NCBI GenBank assembly: GCA_019633425.1
Contig: WSUB01000039.1
Location: 186,001 to 250,000, forward strand
From: Tulasnella sp. 424
Taxonomy: Eukaryota > Basidiomycota > Agaricomycetes > Cantharellales > Tulasnellaceae
Direction: 5' to 3'
Length of the DNA stretch: 64,000 nucleotides
Position 1 is the first letter of the stretch. Each line of letters begins with the position of its first letter. The position numbers and the translations under genes were made by a program. Below, piece by piece: positions 34,132 through 46,378 of the stretch. The notes beneath the pieces were generated by a model. The model searched no databases and had not been told where the DNA came from. It saw only the letters and a program-made list of their open reading frames with translations.

Positions 34132-34732
34132 CCTAACGATCACTTGTTGTTATGTGAGGAGTTGAAGGCGCGAGAGAGATGGAATCCACGGTTCACATTA
34201 TGTAAGAAATTACCCACATCCTGATTTCCGCTTTCGTCAGGCAAAAGCTCGGTCGATTGGTCTCTACGCGATTCGCCAAGAAGGTTACCTTCTCATGAGC
34301 GCAGCTTGCAGAACCCAAAAACGCAATTTACTCCTCCGTCCTTCTCCCGAGTCTGCGCACTCGGCTCACCAATTAGGATCTTCGGACCCACGATGTCAGA
34401 GTCAAAAGTCTTGGCACCTTCTTGGCGGACCGACGGATATAGGACACGGGCCGCACCAGTATGAAAGATGAAGTACGCGTGCCTGCGTAGAGTTCGAGAG
34501 AGCAGCTGTTCAACACTGCGGCCCGTTTCAAATGTCATTGCCGAAGGCTCAGGACGCTTAATTCACGGAATACGTCGAGCCCATTAGCAAAACCGCTGCG
34601 GACCTGTTTGAAAGAATTTCAGGAATTGGCACAAAATATGTGGCGGCCCGGACCCTGCTGCGGGCATAAAAGCTGAGCGGGATGTGTACCGCCGGTATCC
34701 TCAATCATTGGATAACCCAAGCCATCATTCTA
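34132..34732. promoter_or_regulatory. Divergent promoter, unnamed gene / CBM1-PL9 copy 1
   Basis: A TATA-like CATAAAAG at 34665-34672 lies 68 bases before the lyase ATG. It follows the block GCGGCCCGGACCCT, which is conserved in the second copy (37951-37966). Confidence 0.55.
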
Positions 34733-36888
34733 ATGCGCAACTCCAAAATCGCGTCGCTCGCCCCCGTCTTGTTGGCGTTTCTTGCAAGAGTTGTCGTTGC
34801 GGATGTAGCAGTGTATGGACAATGTGGTGGAGTATGTCCCAGCTTACTGGCACACGCACGCCGCGGTTCGCATGCTTAGCCTCATGTGTTTTAGTTGACC
34901 TACACAGGCGAGACTACCTGCGTGTCTGGAAGCGTATGCACGTACCAAAACGACTATTATTCGCAATGGTGAGTATTATTCCCTATCGAACCTGAGACCA
35001 CGGGATGACAGATGATACCTAGCGTTCCCGATACCGCTGCGACTACCACAACTACTTCCAAGGCCACGACCGCCACAACTACCACTAATTCGTCGTCAAC
35101 TTCTACCTCCAAAACCTCAACCACCACAACTACCACGAAATCAAGCACAACCACGACGACTACGAGGTCGTCCACGACTTCGACAACGTCAAAGACCTCC
35201 ACAACATCTTCTTCTGCTTCTGCAGCTGTGAGTAACGTATCATATTTTGCGTACCGAACCCACTCAGCCAAGGGCGAATCTAGGCTTCTGGTCTCTATGT
35301 CGCAACCACAGGCAGCGATTCCAACCCTGGAACGCTTGCATCTCCGTTCCTCACCATCCAGAAGGGCGTCGACACTGCCACTGCAGGCACCACCATCTAC
35401 ATCCGTGCTGGTACTTACTCTCCTTCCACAAACATCAAGATCAGCAAGAACGGAACCTCCACCGCTCGCTACACCGTTAAGAACTACAACGGCGAGAAAG
35501 TCATTGTTGATGGTGAAAACCTGACCGGTACTCCAGCAGATCTCGGTGCCTCATTGGCCGATAAAGATCGTGGCGTCTTCCATATCAATGGATACTACTG
35601 GACATTCAGCGGTCTCGAAATCATCAACGGTCCATACGCCATCTATTCTCGAGATGCCTCGTACAACACCTATGAGAACTTGATCGTCCATGACAACTAC
35701 GAGAGCGGTACAATCTCTCCAGATTTGAGATATTCGCAGCTCGCTGACATAGCGTGTTCCATCTAGGTGTTCAAATCCAGGGTGCTGCCAGCTACAACAC
35801 GATCATCAACTTGGATTCGTACAGGAACCGCGGTAAGTTACTATCCTGACTGCTGGAGAGCTCCTCCCCCCTTCCCCTCATAGTGCTGACACCTTAATGC
35901 TTCAGACCCTCGAAAGAACGGTGAATCAGCCGACGGCCTTGCGATCAAGGAAGGAAGCGGAGTTGGTAATGTCGTTCGTGGAGCTCGACTCTGGGATAAC
36001 AGCGACGACGGACTTGACTTCTGGTACGAGTTGGGACTTGACAAAACCTAAACGGGTCACGCTGAACACGATTTCTACCATCTAGGGAGTTCACGTCTCC
36101 AATCACAGTCGAATACTCTTACTCTTGGGGCAATGGCTTCAACAGGTGAGGGTTCCTCGCAAAGCAGCCCGAAGCCGGCCTCACTCAACCCTTCGTTTCT
36201 AGATGGAACTTCACAGATTTCACAGGTGACGGCAACGGCTTCAAGGTAACGTAGAAACGATGTTGATCTAATTGCTTAAACTCGACTAACGAGCTCTCTA
36301 GTTTGGAGGTGGCAATGGAGATACCGCCGTCGCACATGTGTTCAGAAATTGCATGGCCTTTAGTAACGCTGTTGGTCCGTACTCGTTTGCCAGATATTTA
36401 GCGATTCTTGGACACTCAACCCTTCTATTCGATATTTGAATAGCTGGATTCATCGACAATACTCAGAAGGGTGCCCACACTGTCGACCACAACACCGCAT
36501 GGAACAACCCTAGCAGTGGCTTCGACTTTGAGGACTCAACACCCACCCTGACTGTGCGTTCACATGTTTTTGAACCATGATCCCCTGTATCGACTTGCTA
36601 ACCCCGAATTCGATTCAGTATAACCTTGCTGTGTCGAACAACCCCAACTTCAAAGCGCCCACCAGCGGCGGCAGCCAGACCGGGAACTCTTGGCAGAGCG
36701 GAACCTGGTCCAACTCATCGTTCAAGAGCACAGACGCCACTACCCTTCAGGGAGCAAGGTACGTGAAACCTTCAAAACATGGATTAGATAGCTGATGTAT
36801 CTCTTCTAGAAACTCGGACGGAACTGTCAAGGCATCGGACTTCCTGCTTCCGGCCAGCGGTGCTAGCATTGGAGCCGTATACCAGTAG
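34733..36888 (+). CDS. Secreted CBM1 + PL9-like pectate lyase, copy 1
   Basis: A secreted plant-cell-wall enzyme. Signal peptide MRNSKIASLAPVLLAFLARV, then a CBM1 cellulose-binding module split by introns (VYGQCGG, LTYTGETTCVSG, YYSQC) with its cysteines and aromatic residues. A Ser/Thr-rich linker of about 70 residues follows, then a right-handed beta-helix domain starting GLYVATTGSDSNPGTLASPF. The region ESADGLAIKEGSGVGNVV and WDNSDDGLDF matches the PL9 pattern of a catalytic Lys and Ca-binding Asp residues. GDGNGFKFGGG and GFDFEDSTP follow. About 11 introns of 50-90 nt, all GT-AG, with stop TAG at 36886. PL9 enzymes cleave polygalacturonate or rhamnogalacturonan by beta-elimination; the substrate here is inferred. 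The first exon boundaries are 34733-34831, 34895-34968 and 35023 onward. Confidence 0.85.
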
Positions 36889-37104
36889 TCGTCTCCATAT
36901 GTCTGCAAATACGCACGCTGTAGATGCTAGCTGCCTTTTATTGAAGTTACTAGCTTTGCCTCTCGTGTCGGCCGTGCTTCTCACTTAAAACGATATCACT
37001 GGGGGCGATCTGTCGACGACTTAACAGGCGTTGTGACCCCAGGCACCGACATTGCCTCCGCGACGTAATCAATCAGAGTTGGGAAGCATACAATTCATTT
37101 CACG

Positions 37105-37446
37105 TGGTCACCTTCTCCAGTGACGCTAACAAACGCTGAACAGGGTCCGCCGACGATTGACCGAATCCAGGCAGAGCGAACGACCATGAGACCCCAAGAG
37201 TCCCAGCACCTCCAGCTAAAAGACCCAGATTTGGAGCACAAGCATTCTCTTGAAGAAGTGCCATAGGGCTTGCTCCTGCCGCAGCGGCAGCGTTCAGAAC
37301 AGTAGCGTCAAGTAACCCCGCCAGTGCGGCGTTGCTTAGTGTTTGAGCGATTGCTGTTGCATCCATAGCTGAGCAGCTGTAGTGTTAAAAGTAGCTCCTT
37401 CTGGAAGAGAGAAGATGCTGTTGTTTGGATTTGAGACTGGCAGCAT
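37105..37446 (-). pseudogene. Truncated 5' copy of the unnamed gene
   Basis: Matches the first exon of the gene at 33298-34131. The ATG and MLPVSNPNNSIFSLPEGA remain, but a one-base deletion in the CAACAGCA-rich stretch shifts the frame and gives a stop after about 36 codons. The other frame continues as QTLSNAALAGLLDATVLNAA up to the duplication junction at 37105. The 3' half of the gene is absent. Confidence 0.88.
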
Positions 37447-38039
37447 TCCAATCGTCAGTTGCTTTTGTTGAGTGGACCGGAGGCGTCGGAGAAATGGGTT
37501 CCACGGTTTGGGTGGTGTAATATATCCCAGTACTCCACCCTGCGTTAATTTTGCCCAGGCAAAAGCTCGGTCGATGGGTCTCTGAGGGCCGTTCGCCAAG
37601 AAAATTACCCTCTCATGAACGCAGTCTGCAGAATCATAAAGCCCAATTTTCTCCTCCGTCCTTCTCCCGAGTTGCCTCGCCAATCAACTAACGAGAGTCT
37701 TCGGCAAGATGTCAGTGTGAAAAAGCCTTGGCACCTTCTTGGCTGACTGATGGATATAGGAAACGGGCCGCACTAACGTGAAAGAAGAAGCATGAGTGCC
37801 CCTGTGGACATTGAAGAAACATAAATTTAACGCGGCGGCCCGCTTCAAAAGCTCATTCCTAGGGCTCAGGACGCTTAATTCACGGGAGACGTCGAGTCCG
37901 CGAGCGACTGGGCATATTCAAAGAATCTGCAGACACTAGCGCAATATTTGCAGCGGCCCGGACCCTACAGTAGGCATAAAAACTGAGCGGGAACTACACC
38001 GGGAACCTCAACTGTAGGATAACCCAAGCCACCATTCCA
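37447..38039. promoter_or_regulatory. Copied promoter region of CBM1-PL9 copy 2
   Basis: Colinear with 34132-34732. TATA-like CATAAAAA at 37975-37982, 58 bases before the ATG, preceded by the same GCGGCCCGGACCCT block. Confidence 0.55.
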
Positions 38040-40365
38040 ATGCTCAACTCTAAAATCGCATCGCTCGCCCCCGTCTTGTTGGCGTTTCTTGCAAGAGTTG
38101 TCGTTGCAGATGTACCGCTGTATGGACAATGCGGTGGGGTATGTCCCAGCTTACTGGCACACGCCAGCCGCAGTTCGCATGCTTAGCAGCTTGATTGTGT
38201 TTTAGTCGACCTACACAGGCGAGACAACCTGCGTGTCTGGTAGCGTATGCACATACCAAAACGACTTCTATTCGCAATGGTGAGTACTGATTTCCGTCGA
38301 ACTTGAGACCACGGTATAACAGATGATACGTAGCGTTCCTGGTACGGCCGCGACTACCACAACTACTTCCAAAGCCACAACCACCACAACTACTTCCAAG
38401 GCCACAACCACCACAACTACCACTAAATCGTCATCAACTTCTACCTCCAAAGCGTCGACGACCACAACTACCACGAAGTCGAGCTCAACCACGACGACTA
38501 CTAAGTCGTCCACGACAACATCTTCTACCGCTCCGGCAACTGTGAGTAACGTATCATATTATTGCGTGCCAAGTCCACTCAACCAAGGGCGAATCTAGGG
38601 TTCTGGTCTTTATGTCGCAACCACAGGCAGCGACTCCAACCCTGGAACGCTTGCATCTCCGTTCCTCACCATCCAGAAGGGCGTCGACACTGCCACTGCA
38701 GGCACCACCATCTACATCCGTGCTGGTACTTACTCTCCTTCCACAAACATCAAGATCAGCAAGAGNNNNNNNNNNNNNNNNNNNNNNNNNNNNNNNNNNN
38801 NNNNNNNNNNNNNNNNNNNNNNNNNNNNNNNNNNNNNNNNNNNNNNNNNNNNNNNNNNNNNNNACACTGCCACTGCAGGCACCACCATCTACATCCGTGC
38901 TGGTACTTACTCTCCTTCCACAAACATCAAGATCAGCAAGAGTGGAACCTCCAGCGCTCGTTACACTGTCAAGAACTACAACGGCGAGAAGGTCATTGTT
39001 GATGGTGAAAACCTGACCGGCACCCCAGCAGATCTCAATGCCTCATTGGCCGATAAAGATCGTGGCGTCTTCCATATCAATGGAAACTACTGGACATTCA
39101 GTGGTCTCGAAATCATCAACGGCCCATACGCCATCTATTCTCGAGATGCCTCGTACAACACCTATGAGAATTTGGTCGTCCATGACAACTACGAGAGCGG
39201 TACGATCTCTCTAGGTTCGAGATATTCGTAGCTTGCTGACACAACGTGTCCCATTTAGGTGTTCAAATCCAGGGTGCTGCCAGCTACAACACGATTATCA
39301 ACTTAGATTCGTACAGAAACCGCGGTAGGTCATCTAGACCCCCACCCCGCCTTCATAGTTCTGACGCCTTTATGTTTCAGACCCTCGAAAGAACGGCGAA
39401 TCTGCTGACGGCATTGCAATCAAGGAAGGAAGCGGAGAGGGTAATGTTATTCGTGGAGCTCGACTCTGGGAGAACAGCGACGACGGACTTGACTTCTGGT
39501 ACGAGCTGAGACTTGGCAACACTCAAACGGGTCACGCTGAACACGACCTTTACCGTCTAGGATGTTCACATCTCCCATCACAGTCGAATACTCTTACTCC
39601 TGGGGCAATGGCTTTAACAGGTGAGGGTTCGTTGCAAAGCAGCCCGAAGACGGACCCACTCAATCCTTTGTTTCTAGATGGGGCTTCACAGACTTCACGG
39701 GTGACGGCAACGGCTTCAAGGTAAAGCAAAAACGACGTGAATATAGCCGCGTAGAACTTTATTAACGAGCTCTCTAGTTTGGAGGTGGCCTTGGAGATGT
39801 TGCCGTCTCCCATACCTTCAGGAATTGCATGGCCTGGAGTAACGCTGTTGGTCCGTGCTCGTCGGCCAGATGTTCAGCTTTTCTTAGCACGCTCAGCCTT
39901 TCTATTTGATCTTTGAATAGCCGGATTCATCGACAATAATCAGAAGGGAAACCACGTCGTCGACCACAACACCGCATGGAGCAACCCTAGCAATGGCTTC
40001 GACTTCCAAGACTCGACACCCAAACTCACTGTGAGTTTACATATCTTCGAACCATGAAGTCTGTACAGAGCTATTCATCATGAACTCGATGCAGTATAAC
40101 CTCGCAGTGTCGAACAACCCCAACTTCAAAGCACCCACCAGCGGCGGTAGCCAGACCGGTAACTCTTGGCAGAGCGGAACCTGGTCCAACGCATCGCTCA
40201 AGAGCACAGACGCCACCACCCTCAAGGGACCAAGGTACGTGAAAGCCCTCAAAACATGGATCGGATAGCTGATGCATCTTTTGTAGAAACTCGGACGGAA
40301 CTGTCAAGGCATCGGACTTCCTGCTTCCGGCCAGCGGTGCTAGCATCGGAGCCGTGTACCAGTAA
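38040..40365 (+). CDS. Secreted CBM1 + PL9-like pectate lyase, copy 2 (interrupted by an assembly gap)
   Basis: Paralogue of 34733-36888 with the same exon order: signal peptide MLNSKIASLAPVLLAFLARV, CBM1 (LYGQCGG, STYTGETTCVSG, FYSQC), Ser/Thr linker, and beta-helix with ESADGIAIKEGSGEGNVI, RLWENSDDGLDF and FGGGLGDVAVSH. Stop TAA is at 40363. The linker carries an extra TSKATTTT-type unit relative to copy 1. A run of 98 N (38766-38863) falls in the first beta-helix exon, and the 79 bases on each side are identical. Removing one 79-base copy and the N run restores a continuous frame (ISKSGTSSARYT), so the gene is probably intact in the organism. The catalytic-site region is unchanged in pattern. 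Confidence 0.8.
38766..38863. other. Assembly gap (98 N)
   Basis: An N run flanked by identical 79-base sequence (38687-38765 and 38864-38942), the pattern of two contig ends that overlap but were scaffolded without merging. Confidence 0.9.
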
Positions 40366-41060
40366 TCGTCTCCGTATGTCTGCAAATACGCACGCTGTAG
40401 ATACTAGTTGCCCTTTATCGAATCTATTAGATTTTTCTCGAGTCGGCCGTGTTTCTCACCTAAACCGATATCATTCGGAGCGATGTGCCAGTGTCGACGA
40501 CCTAGCAGGCATTGTGACCCCAGGCACCGACATTGCCTCCACGACGTAACAGAATCAGCCAGAGTTAGGAAGCATACGGTTCATTTCACAAGATAAGACC
40601 TAACGTCTATTTTAATTGTAACCTATCTACGAAAGAGCGGTTTCAAAGCGAGATGTGGAACGATGATGACATGACTGCGAATGAAAGTAAGAGAAGCCGG
40701 AACGAAAGATGGTGAGATGTGATGCAGAAGACGTGCAAGAGTATAAGTTTGATAGAAAGGGAAGATGGCGGTGCATGAGCAATGTAAAAGGATGACAAGT
40801 TCTTTTTTTTTTGTAATTTAGTGATCTGGAGTGGAGAAAAAGCGAGGAGATGCGGATTGCGATATCAATGAGCGAAGAAGAGCTGCTTGGAAAAGTTGAT
40901 GAGTTTAAACGGTGACAGTGGAGGGCAAACAGTCCAAACTAGTCCCAAATGAAGAGGATGCTTAAGCTGATCGAGCGAGAAGCCATACCAAGCGAAAATC
41001 AAGAATGCCCGACACTCGTCGTGAGTGATGTTGGGCGTTTTAGGGGTGCCCGGAGGAGCC
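40366..41060. other. Convergent intergenic region (CBM1-PL9 copy 2 / Pumilio gene)
   Basis: The first 225 bases are the copied 3' flank of the lyase. The rest is A/G-rich with a T run at 40803-40812. No gene seen. Confidence 0.5.
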
Positions 41061-44000
41061 TCATTCGGACGCGGATGCTGAAACGATAGCGCCGTTACCT
41101 CCCGTGCCGGGACGCATGCGTTCGAACATCCAGACAATGCGAGAGCCGGATTTGTTGCCCTTGAGAGTGACAACGTGTTTTTTGAGCTGAGGAGTGACGG
41201 AAAGTCAGTATTGCGGAAAGAATTGACAGGAATGACTGAACGCGTACGGCGGCATCGAGTCTCCTGCGTTGTTCCGTAGATGCCTGGCAAGCGTGGAACA
41301 CCAAACGTCAGCAGCAGCTGATGGGTGTCGTCGAAGCTTACCATCGGAGCGAGTTGAGTAACAAATTGACTTCCATTGTTGTTGAGCGCCAAATCGACGA
41401 GGAGGGGACGACGCCCACTAGGGAGTGAAAAGGTGTGCCACTCGTCAGCAATCTGAATCCAACCAGATTCTAGGCAAAATAATATCTACGTTTTGCCAGG
41501 TTCGCATAACCGGGTGACGAACACCTCGGCTGCTTCTTCCGGACAGACTTTCAGAGCTTTGTCGACGGACTTGATGGCTTGAGGGTCGGTGGCGTATTGG
41601 AGAAGCGAGGCGCCAAGCAGCGAGAGAGCACGAGAGCGATGTTCAGGAAGGCCGTGTTCGAGCACTGCGGAAGGTCTCTGTCAGCTTGACTCCTTATTTC
41701 TGGTCGCTATTTCGAATCCTCACTGTGTTGGATGACGAAAGAACCCCACTGGTCCTTGACGACGATAGAGAACCCTCGGAATATCTCCTCAAGGCAATCC
41801 TTGGTATCCTCTTCGACGCAGTTTTCAAACAGATGCTGAACCACAAGAGCTAGAGCCGAGAGACCAGAGCATCAGCGATCGCGCTTCGGTGATTACAAGC
41901 ATGGGCTCACATCCAGTCTCGTGCGTAGCCAGTTCGACCCACCTCCCTCTAAGCGCGTTATTAACGTAGGCAAAGATGGGAGGAGCGGGTGGAGACCATG
42001 TGAGTTCCATGATTCGACTCCAAACGTGCGAGGCGTGCTTGTTGATGAGCGTCACTGCTGGGTCGCCGTTGAGGAGTTCGTGCAAGACGAGGCGCTGGGT
42101 CCAGCGTTTCGAAATCACAGACTGTCAGGCCCTATGAACTGATAGTTGGCAATACTCAAACACAGACCTTGATCTCTTCGTCGCATTCCAAGGCCTTTTG
42201 GACCTAATATTGAAGTGACAAAACATATCAGATAAGTTCGGGAACACCACTGCAAATGAAAAAGGTGGGCGCAGGGCCAAGAAACGTACCACATGAGTCC
42301 CATAGCAGTTCGTAGCAAGTTCGACGACGCGGCCCCTACACCACGTCAATCATTAGCCCGTCAGGCATCGTGCACCGAAGCGGCTCGTACCTCATAGCCA
42401 TAGCGACTCTCCGCTTCTCCTCAGTCGTACATGGATCCTCAAGGCAGCGTTGACTAGAGTCGAACCCGGTCAGCCAAAGAACGTTGTCTCTGCGGTCAAT
42501 ATTCAGCTCACAAAGCCCAATTTCCAAACCGATTCGTCTATGTTGAAGGAAAATCCAAACACGAACGCATCAGTGCACCCAGGCGTTCGTCTATTTCCAA
42601 ACAAGCGAGGCGTACCATCATCTCAAACGCAAAGCTCAAAATCGCATCCAATATCCTGCGGCGCTCGGCAACATCTTGCGGACTGCTGCTCGAGCACGAT
42701 TTGAGCTTTTGTTGAATGAATATGGACGCTTGTTGATCCATGTTTCGAACGATTCGGAAGACGAGCTGGCGGTATGGAGGTTCTGAGGTGGGCTGAAGGA
42801 GGGACATGAAGTTGATTGGCTAGAGAGGGATGGATATGAGAAGAAGTGGTCGGTCCTTCACTCGCATTCGTAGAGGGTATAATCGAGCCAGTAGACGTAC
42901 CTCAACCGCACTACCAGTTGATTTAGCGCCATTACTTGCACCAGCACCACCCCCTCCGGGGCCGACGGTGTCTCCTCCCTCTCCTTCACGTCCAGCTCCG
43001 AGCGCGGCCTCGCCATTCCTTCCCTTTCCAGCAGAAACGTTCCTCGACCTCGTTCCTTGCTGCTGACCACTACCGCTACCCACAGAAGCCACTGTCGCAG
43101 TCGCAGTCGTCGACGGAGCGTCGGGTAAAGGCTTCGTACTCGGCGCGGCAGGATGAAGGGGTAGATAACCCGCCCCAAGACCCACCATCGCCGTAGACGC
43201 CGTCACTCTTGCACCGAGGGAACCTCCGTAGGCCGACGGGCTTGGGAGAGAAGCTGGAGCGTGATGGTACAATGACGAGGGTGTTAAGCCGATTGAGGTG
43301 CTGCCATAGGGCGAACCGTACTGAGAGAGAGGTTGTTGCAGGCTTTGGAGCGAGTAGTATGTTGGAGAGGGCGGGATTGACGTTGACCGACGAGCGGAAA
43401 GGAGGGGAGGAGGAGGAAGTTGAATAGGAAGAGTGCGGAACGCGGATGCTTGCTGCTGCTGGAGTTGGCCACCCGCACTGGCAATGATGAGGTGGGTCTT
43501 CTGCTGATCCAAAATCGCTTGCTTCAATTTAAGGTCCTCGATCTGAGATTGGAGTTCGGCGATCTTGGAGGCGGCGTCAGAAGTGGACGTAGGAGCGGTA
43601 GGAGTGCGGAGGGAGTCTTGAAGGTGCTGGTGGTGCTGGTGACGTTGTCGAGCAGAGAGTGAACCTTGGGTAGGCGTAGTTCCGTCCGAAGCTACGAAGC
43701 GTTTCGTTGCAAACGCCGCCGTGGCATCTCCTCCCATAGCACCAGGAATAGCACCACCCATCCCACTGAACCCGAAACCAAATTCTCCAGTCACAGACCC
43801 GATGTTCAAACCTAGGCCTTCGTAGCCTCCAGGCAGTGAAGGCCTCCTCGACCCATCTCCGTACTGCGTTGCCCCGCCTCCAGCTGTTCCGCCACTGCTA
43901 CGATAGCCCTGTACGACGACCTTCTGGCTCTCCTTCTCCATCCTCTCAAGACCCGAGAAGTAATCCGCAACCAGCTGTCCATCACCACTAGCGGGTCCGT

Positions 44001-44991
44001 CTTCCTCCTTGGGCGTGTAACAAACCACGTTGATGCCACCGGGAGGAGACATCTCGACTGGGGAGTCCAAGTCCAGCAACGGAGTGGTAGCTGCGGTGGA
44101 ATTGGTTGAAGAGGCCGACGTTTGCCGGACGTGCGGGTGAGAGTATTGAGGGTGGAGAAAGTTTGGAGGACTGTCGCGGAAGTGAGAGCTCGTGTGGCTA
44201 CTGAGATTGATGCCATGGCTGACGAGCGACGAGTGGCCACCGTTCGAGGAAGAGGTGAAGGAGGAGCCTTCGGCCGAGATAGAGCTATCCGAGGTCGATG
44301 GTGGCAAGGGACTCGTTCCCCCACTGGTGCCACCAGGAACGACGGAGGAAGATACATCTTCTGAGACGGTGGTCAGAGAGGCCATGAGACCACCGTCGAG
44401 GTCGGACGTAGAAAGCGGGTAGAGACTTGGATTGAGACGAGCATAGCTTTCGTCGAGGTTCGGAGACATGCAGAGGGAGCGAACGATAGAGGGTACGTGC
44501 TGCATACTGCCCTCACCCATGGCGGTAGAAATGCTAGACGAAGAACGATCTAATTCATGGTTCTAGGAACAGGAACGTCGCGTCAATGAGCTCAAAGTAA
44601 CGAGAGAGACGAGCGCCCCCACCAGATTAAGAGGAGACGAAGTCTGAAGCGTAGGTGGAAGACGAACCGAGGATCGACGACGATCCCCGATAGCTCCCCA
44701 AGTATTGGGAACAGATGGAGCGGACATAGCAGAAGTGACTCCTTCAGAGCCAGAACGAGCAGAAGGAGGGGAAGATGAAGGGGGACGACGTGGTTGACCG
44801 TAGATGGACGAGGTCAGTGCGGTGGAGTTGGAAGACGAGATGCGAGGAGGAGGATCGAGAATGTCATCAACAACGGTGGAACGTTTTGAAAGAGTATTAC
44901 AAGCAGTGAAAGTGGACTGTTGCATCAAAGTAGAAGTAGGGGGTATGCTGTTGTCCATTTTTGGAAATGCAGGATGAGAAGGATTCGACAT
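41061..44991 (-). CDS. Pumilio-family (PUF) RNA-binding protein
   Basis: A post-transcriptional regulator that binds mRNA 3' ends through PUF repeats. It starts at ATG 44991 (MSNPSHPAFPKMDNS). An intron near 44577-44640 joins TLQTSSPLNL to NHELDRSSSS. A long disordered Ser/Gln/His-rich exon (to about 42900) precedes the PUF region, which is cut by many introns. Readable repeats include RFGNWAFQRCLEDP, GRVVELATNCYGTHV with VQKALECDEEIK, RWVELATHETG with LVVQHLFENC, WGSFVIQHVLEHG, ALNNNGSQFVTQLAP, and a last SGSRIVWMFERMRPG before the stop at 41061-41063. The style resembles the Jsn1/Puf2-like branch with a long N terminus, but this is a guess. A 30-35 residue patch at 43321-43406 recurs in the MYND gene. 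Confidence 0.88.
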
Positions 44992-46378
44992 TTTTTTTGT
45001 AAGAACAAAGATTAAAAAAATGGTAAGCAGAGAGTGAAGGGGGAGGGACGACGTCCGTAGAGAACGACTTGGAATGAAAGAGAGGAAGGAAAAGAAAAGA
45101 AGGGGGGAGAGAGGATGAGGAGGGAGAGGAGAGATGGGTGGATAGTATCCCGCTTTTGTAGACATGACAGCGGAGTTTGAATTGTTGGCAGGTCTCCTCG
45201 CACGCCCACAGCCACCAAAAGTAAACAAAAAGCGTCCTTTTGCATGAATATTGACAATGTTGAGTCCGTGTAGACGTTGTTTCATGTGATTCTCCTTCCT
45301 TTCTTCCTTTCTTCGTCCATGCCGCCGGCGCCGTTGTGGTCGATCCACACCTCGACCACCGCTCGCTGCCATCGGAGACGACGAGCTGACCAAGGCCCGC
45401 TTGCCCGGAGAGGAGACAGTTCGTTACTTTTTTCGGTCCTTCGGCATAAGCCAGAGTCCTATATGCGAAGAAGAGGCGGCAGCAGTTGGCGAAATAGGGT
45501 CGATAGCGCCTAGAACCTGAAGAGAATAAACCCTGTATGGAGTTGTCCCCTTTCGAGACACCTCGACTTGTATATATGGACGGGTGAACAGCGGGTGTGA
45601 TGTCTGGTGTAAAAGAATGAGTGGCTTGACGGGGCTAAAGTTGAAGTGCCGTACTTCGCTTCGGACGATAACTCGCTTCCTTCGCATCCTAGAGTCGGCG
45701 TCAAACCATGGCCAGCAAAGCCCTCTATGACTATCTCCTTTGGCGTCCCACTCCTCCTGCTGATTGTAGTATATAGAGCAACACTCCTCCAATCCTGATA
45801 CGACTTGGACCCCAAAGCTGATTGGAAGAAAGTGGGCTACGGTGGGCCGACTTCAGCTTCCTCACGCTTCACATGTCTTAGTTCGACGTCATTGACAGCA
45901 ACCCCTGAAAGGCCTTTGGTTGGACCCTGGCATCTACGCTTGCAACTTGTCCCCGATTAGAAAGAAGCAGGATAACGCCGACACCGCGACACCAACCTTG
46001 ATCCGACCCACGTCATGCGGCGAAGAAGATGACATGGTTGATATAGATGCACACGACCCGGCCGATGAAGATGTGTCTGGGTGTTGTATCGTTGGAGGTT
46101 TGTCTCTAATGTTCAGCGTTCGGCCAACAGGTAGTAGGGGGCAAGTGACCCATGCTTGGTCCACGTTGACATAAATTGAGACGAAAAATGGATCCCAGGA
46201 GTTCTTAGGGTGTGCGCATAGTTCCGGCCGTGGGCAAGTCGAGGTGGAGGTGGCGTCGAAGAACTGGGAAATCAGGGTCAAACAGCTTACCAATCTCTCC
46301 AATGTTCGGAATCTGGATCGGGACCGCGGGGAGAGCCGATGACTGCTTTAGCGACTAGCCATCTCCTGCTCGCAGGAC
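44992..46378. promoter_or_regulatory. Divergent upstream region, Pumilio gene / RNF10-like gene
   Basis: About 1.4 kb between start codons. Long C/T-rich (minus strand) leader next to the Pumilio gene at 45000-45120, as in other long fungal 5' leaders. No coding sequence that I can support. Confidence 0.45.

Larger units (their letters stand above)
33797..37104 (+). repeat. Tandem segmental duplication, unit A
   Basis: Head-to-tail copy of 37105-40591. It runs from ACCTTCTCCAAGG in the unnamed gene, through the divergent promoter and the whole CBM1-PL9 gene, to TTCATTTCAC at the junction. Similarity is high throughout, including introns and promoters. Confidence 0.9.
37105..40591 (+). repeat. 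Tandem segmental duplication, unit B
   Basis: Second copy of 33797-37104. It begins at CACCTTCTCCAGTG and ends at TTCATTTCAC. It is longer because of the assembly gap, an added linker repeat and small indels. Confidence 0.9.

Noticed and set aside
42440..42480. GGGTTCGACTCTAG on the minus strand as an internal promoter of a tRNA
   Set aside because: It is the end of an intron of the Pumilio gene, and the surrounding bases do not fold as a tRNA.
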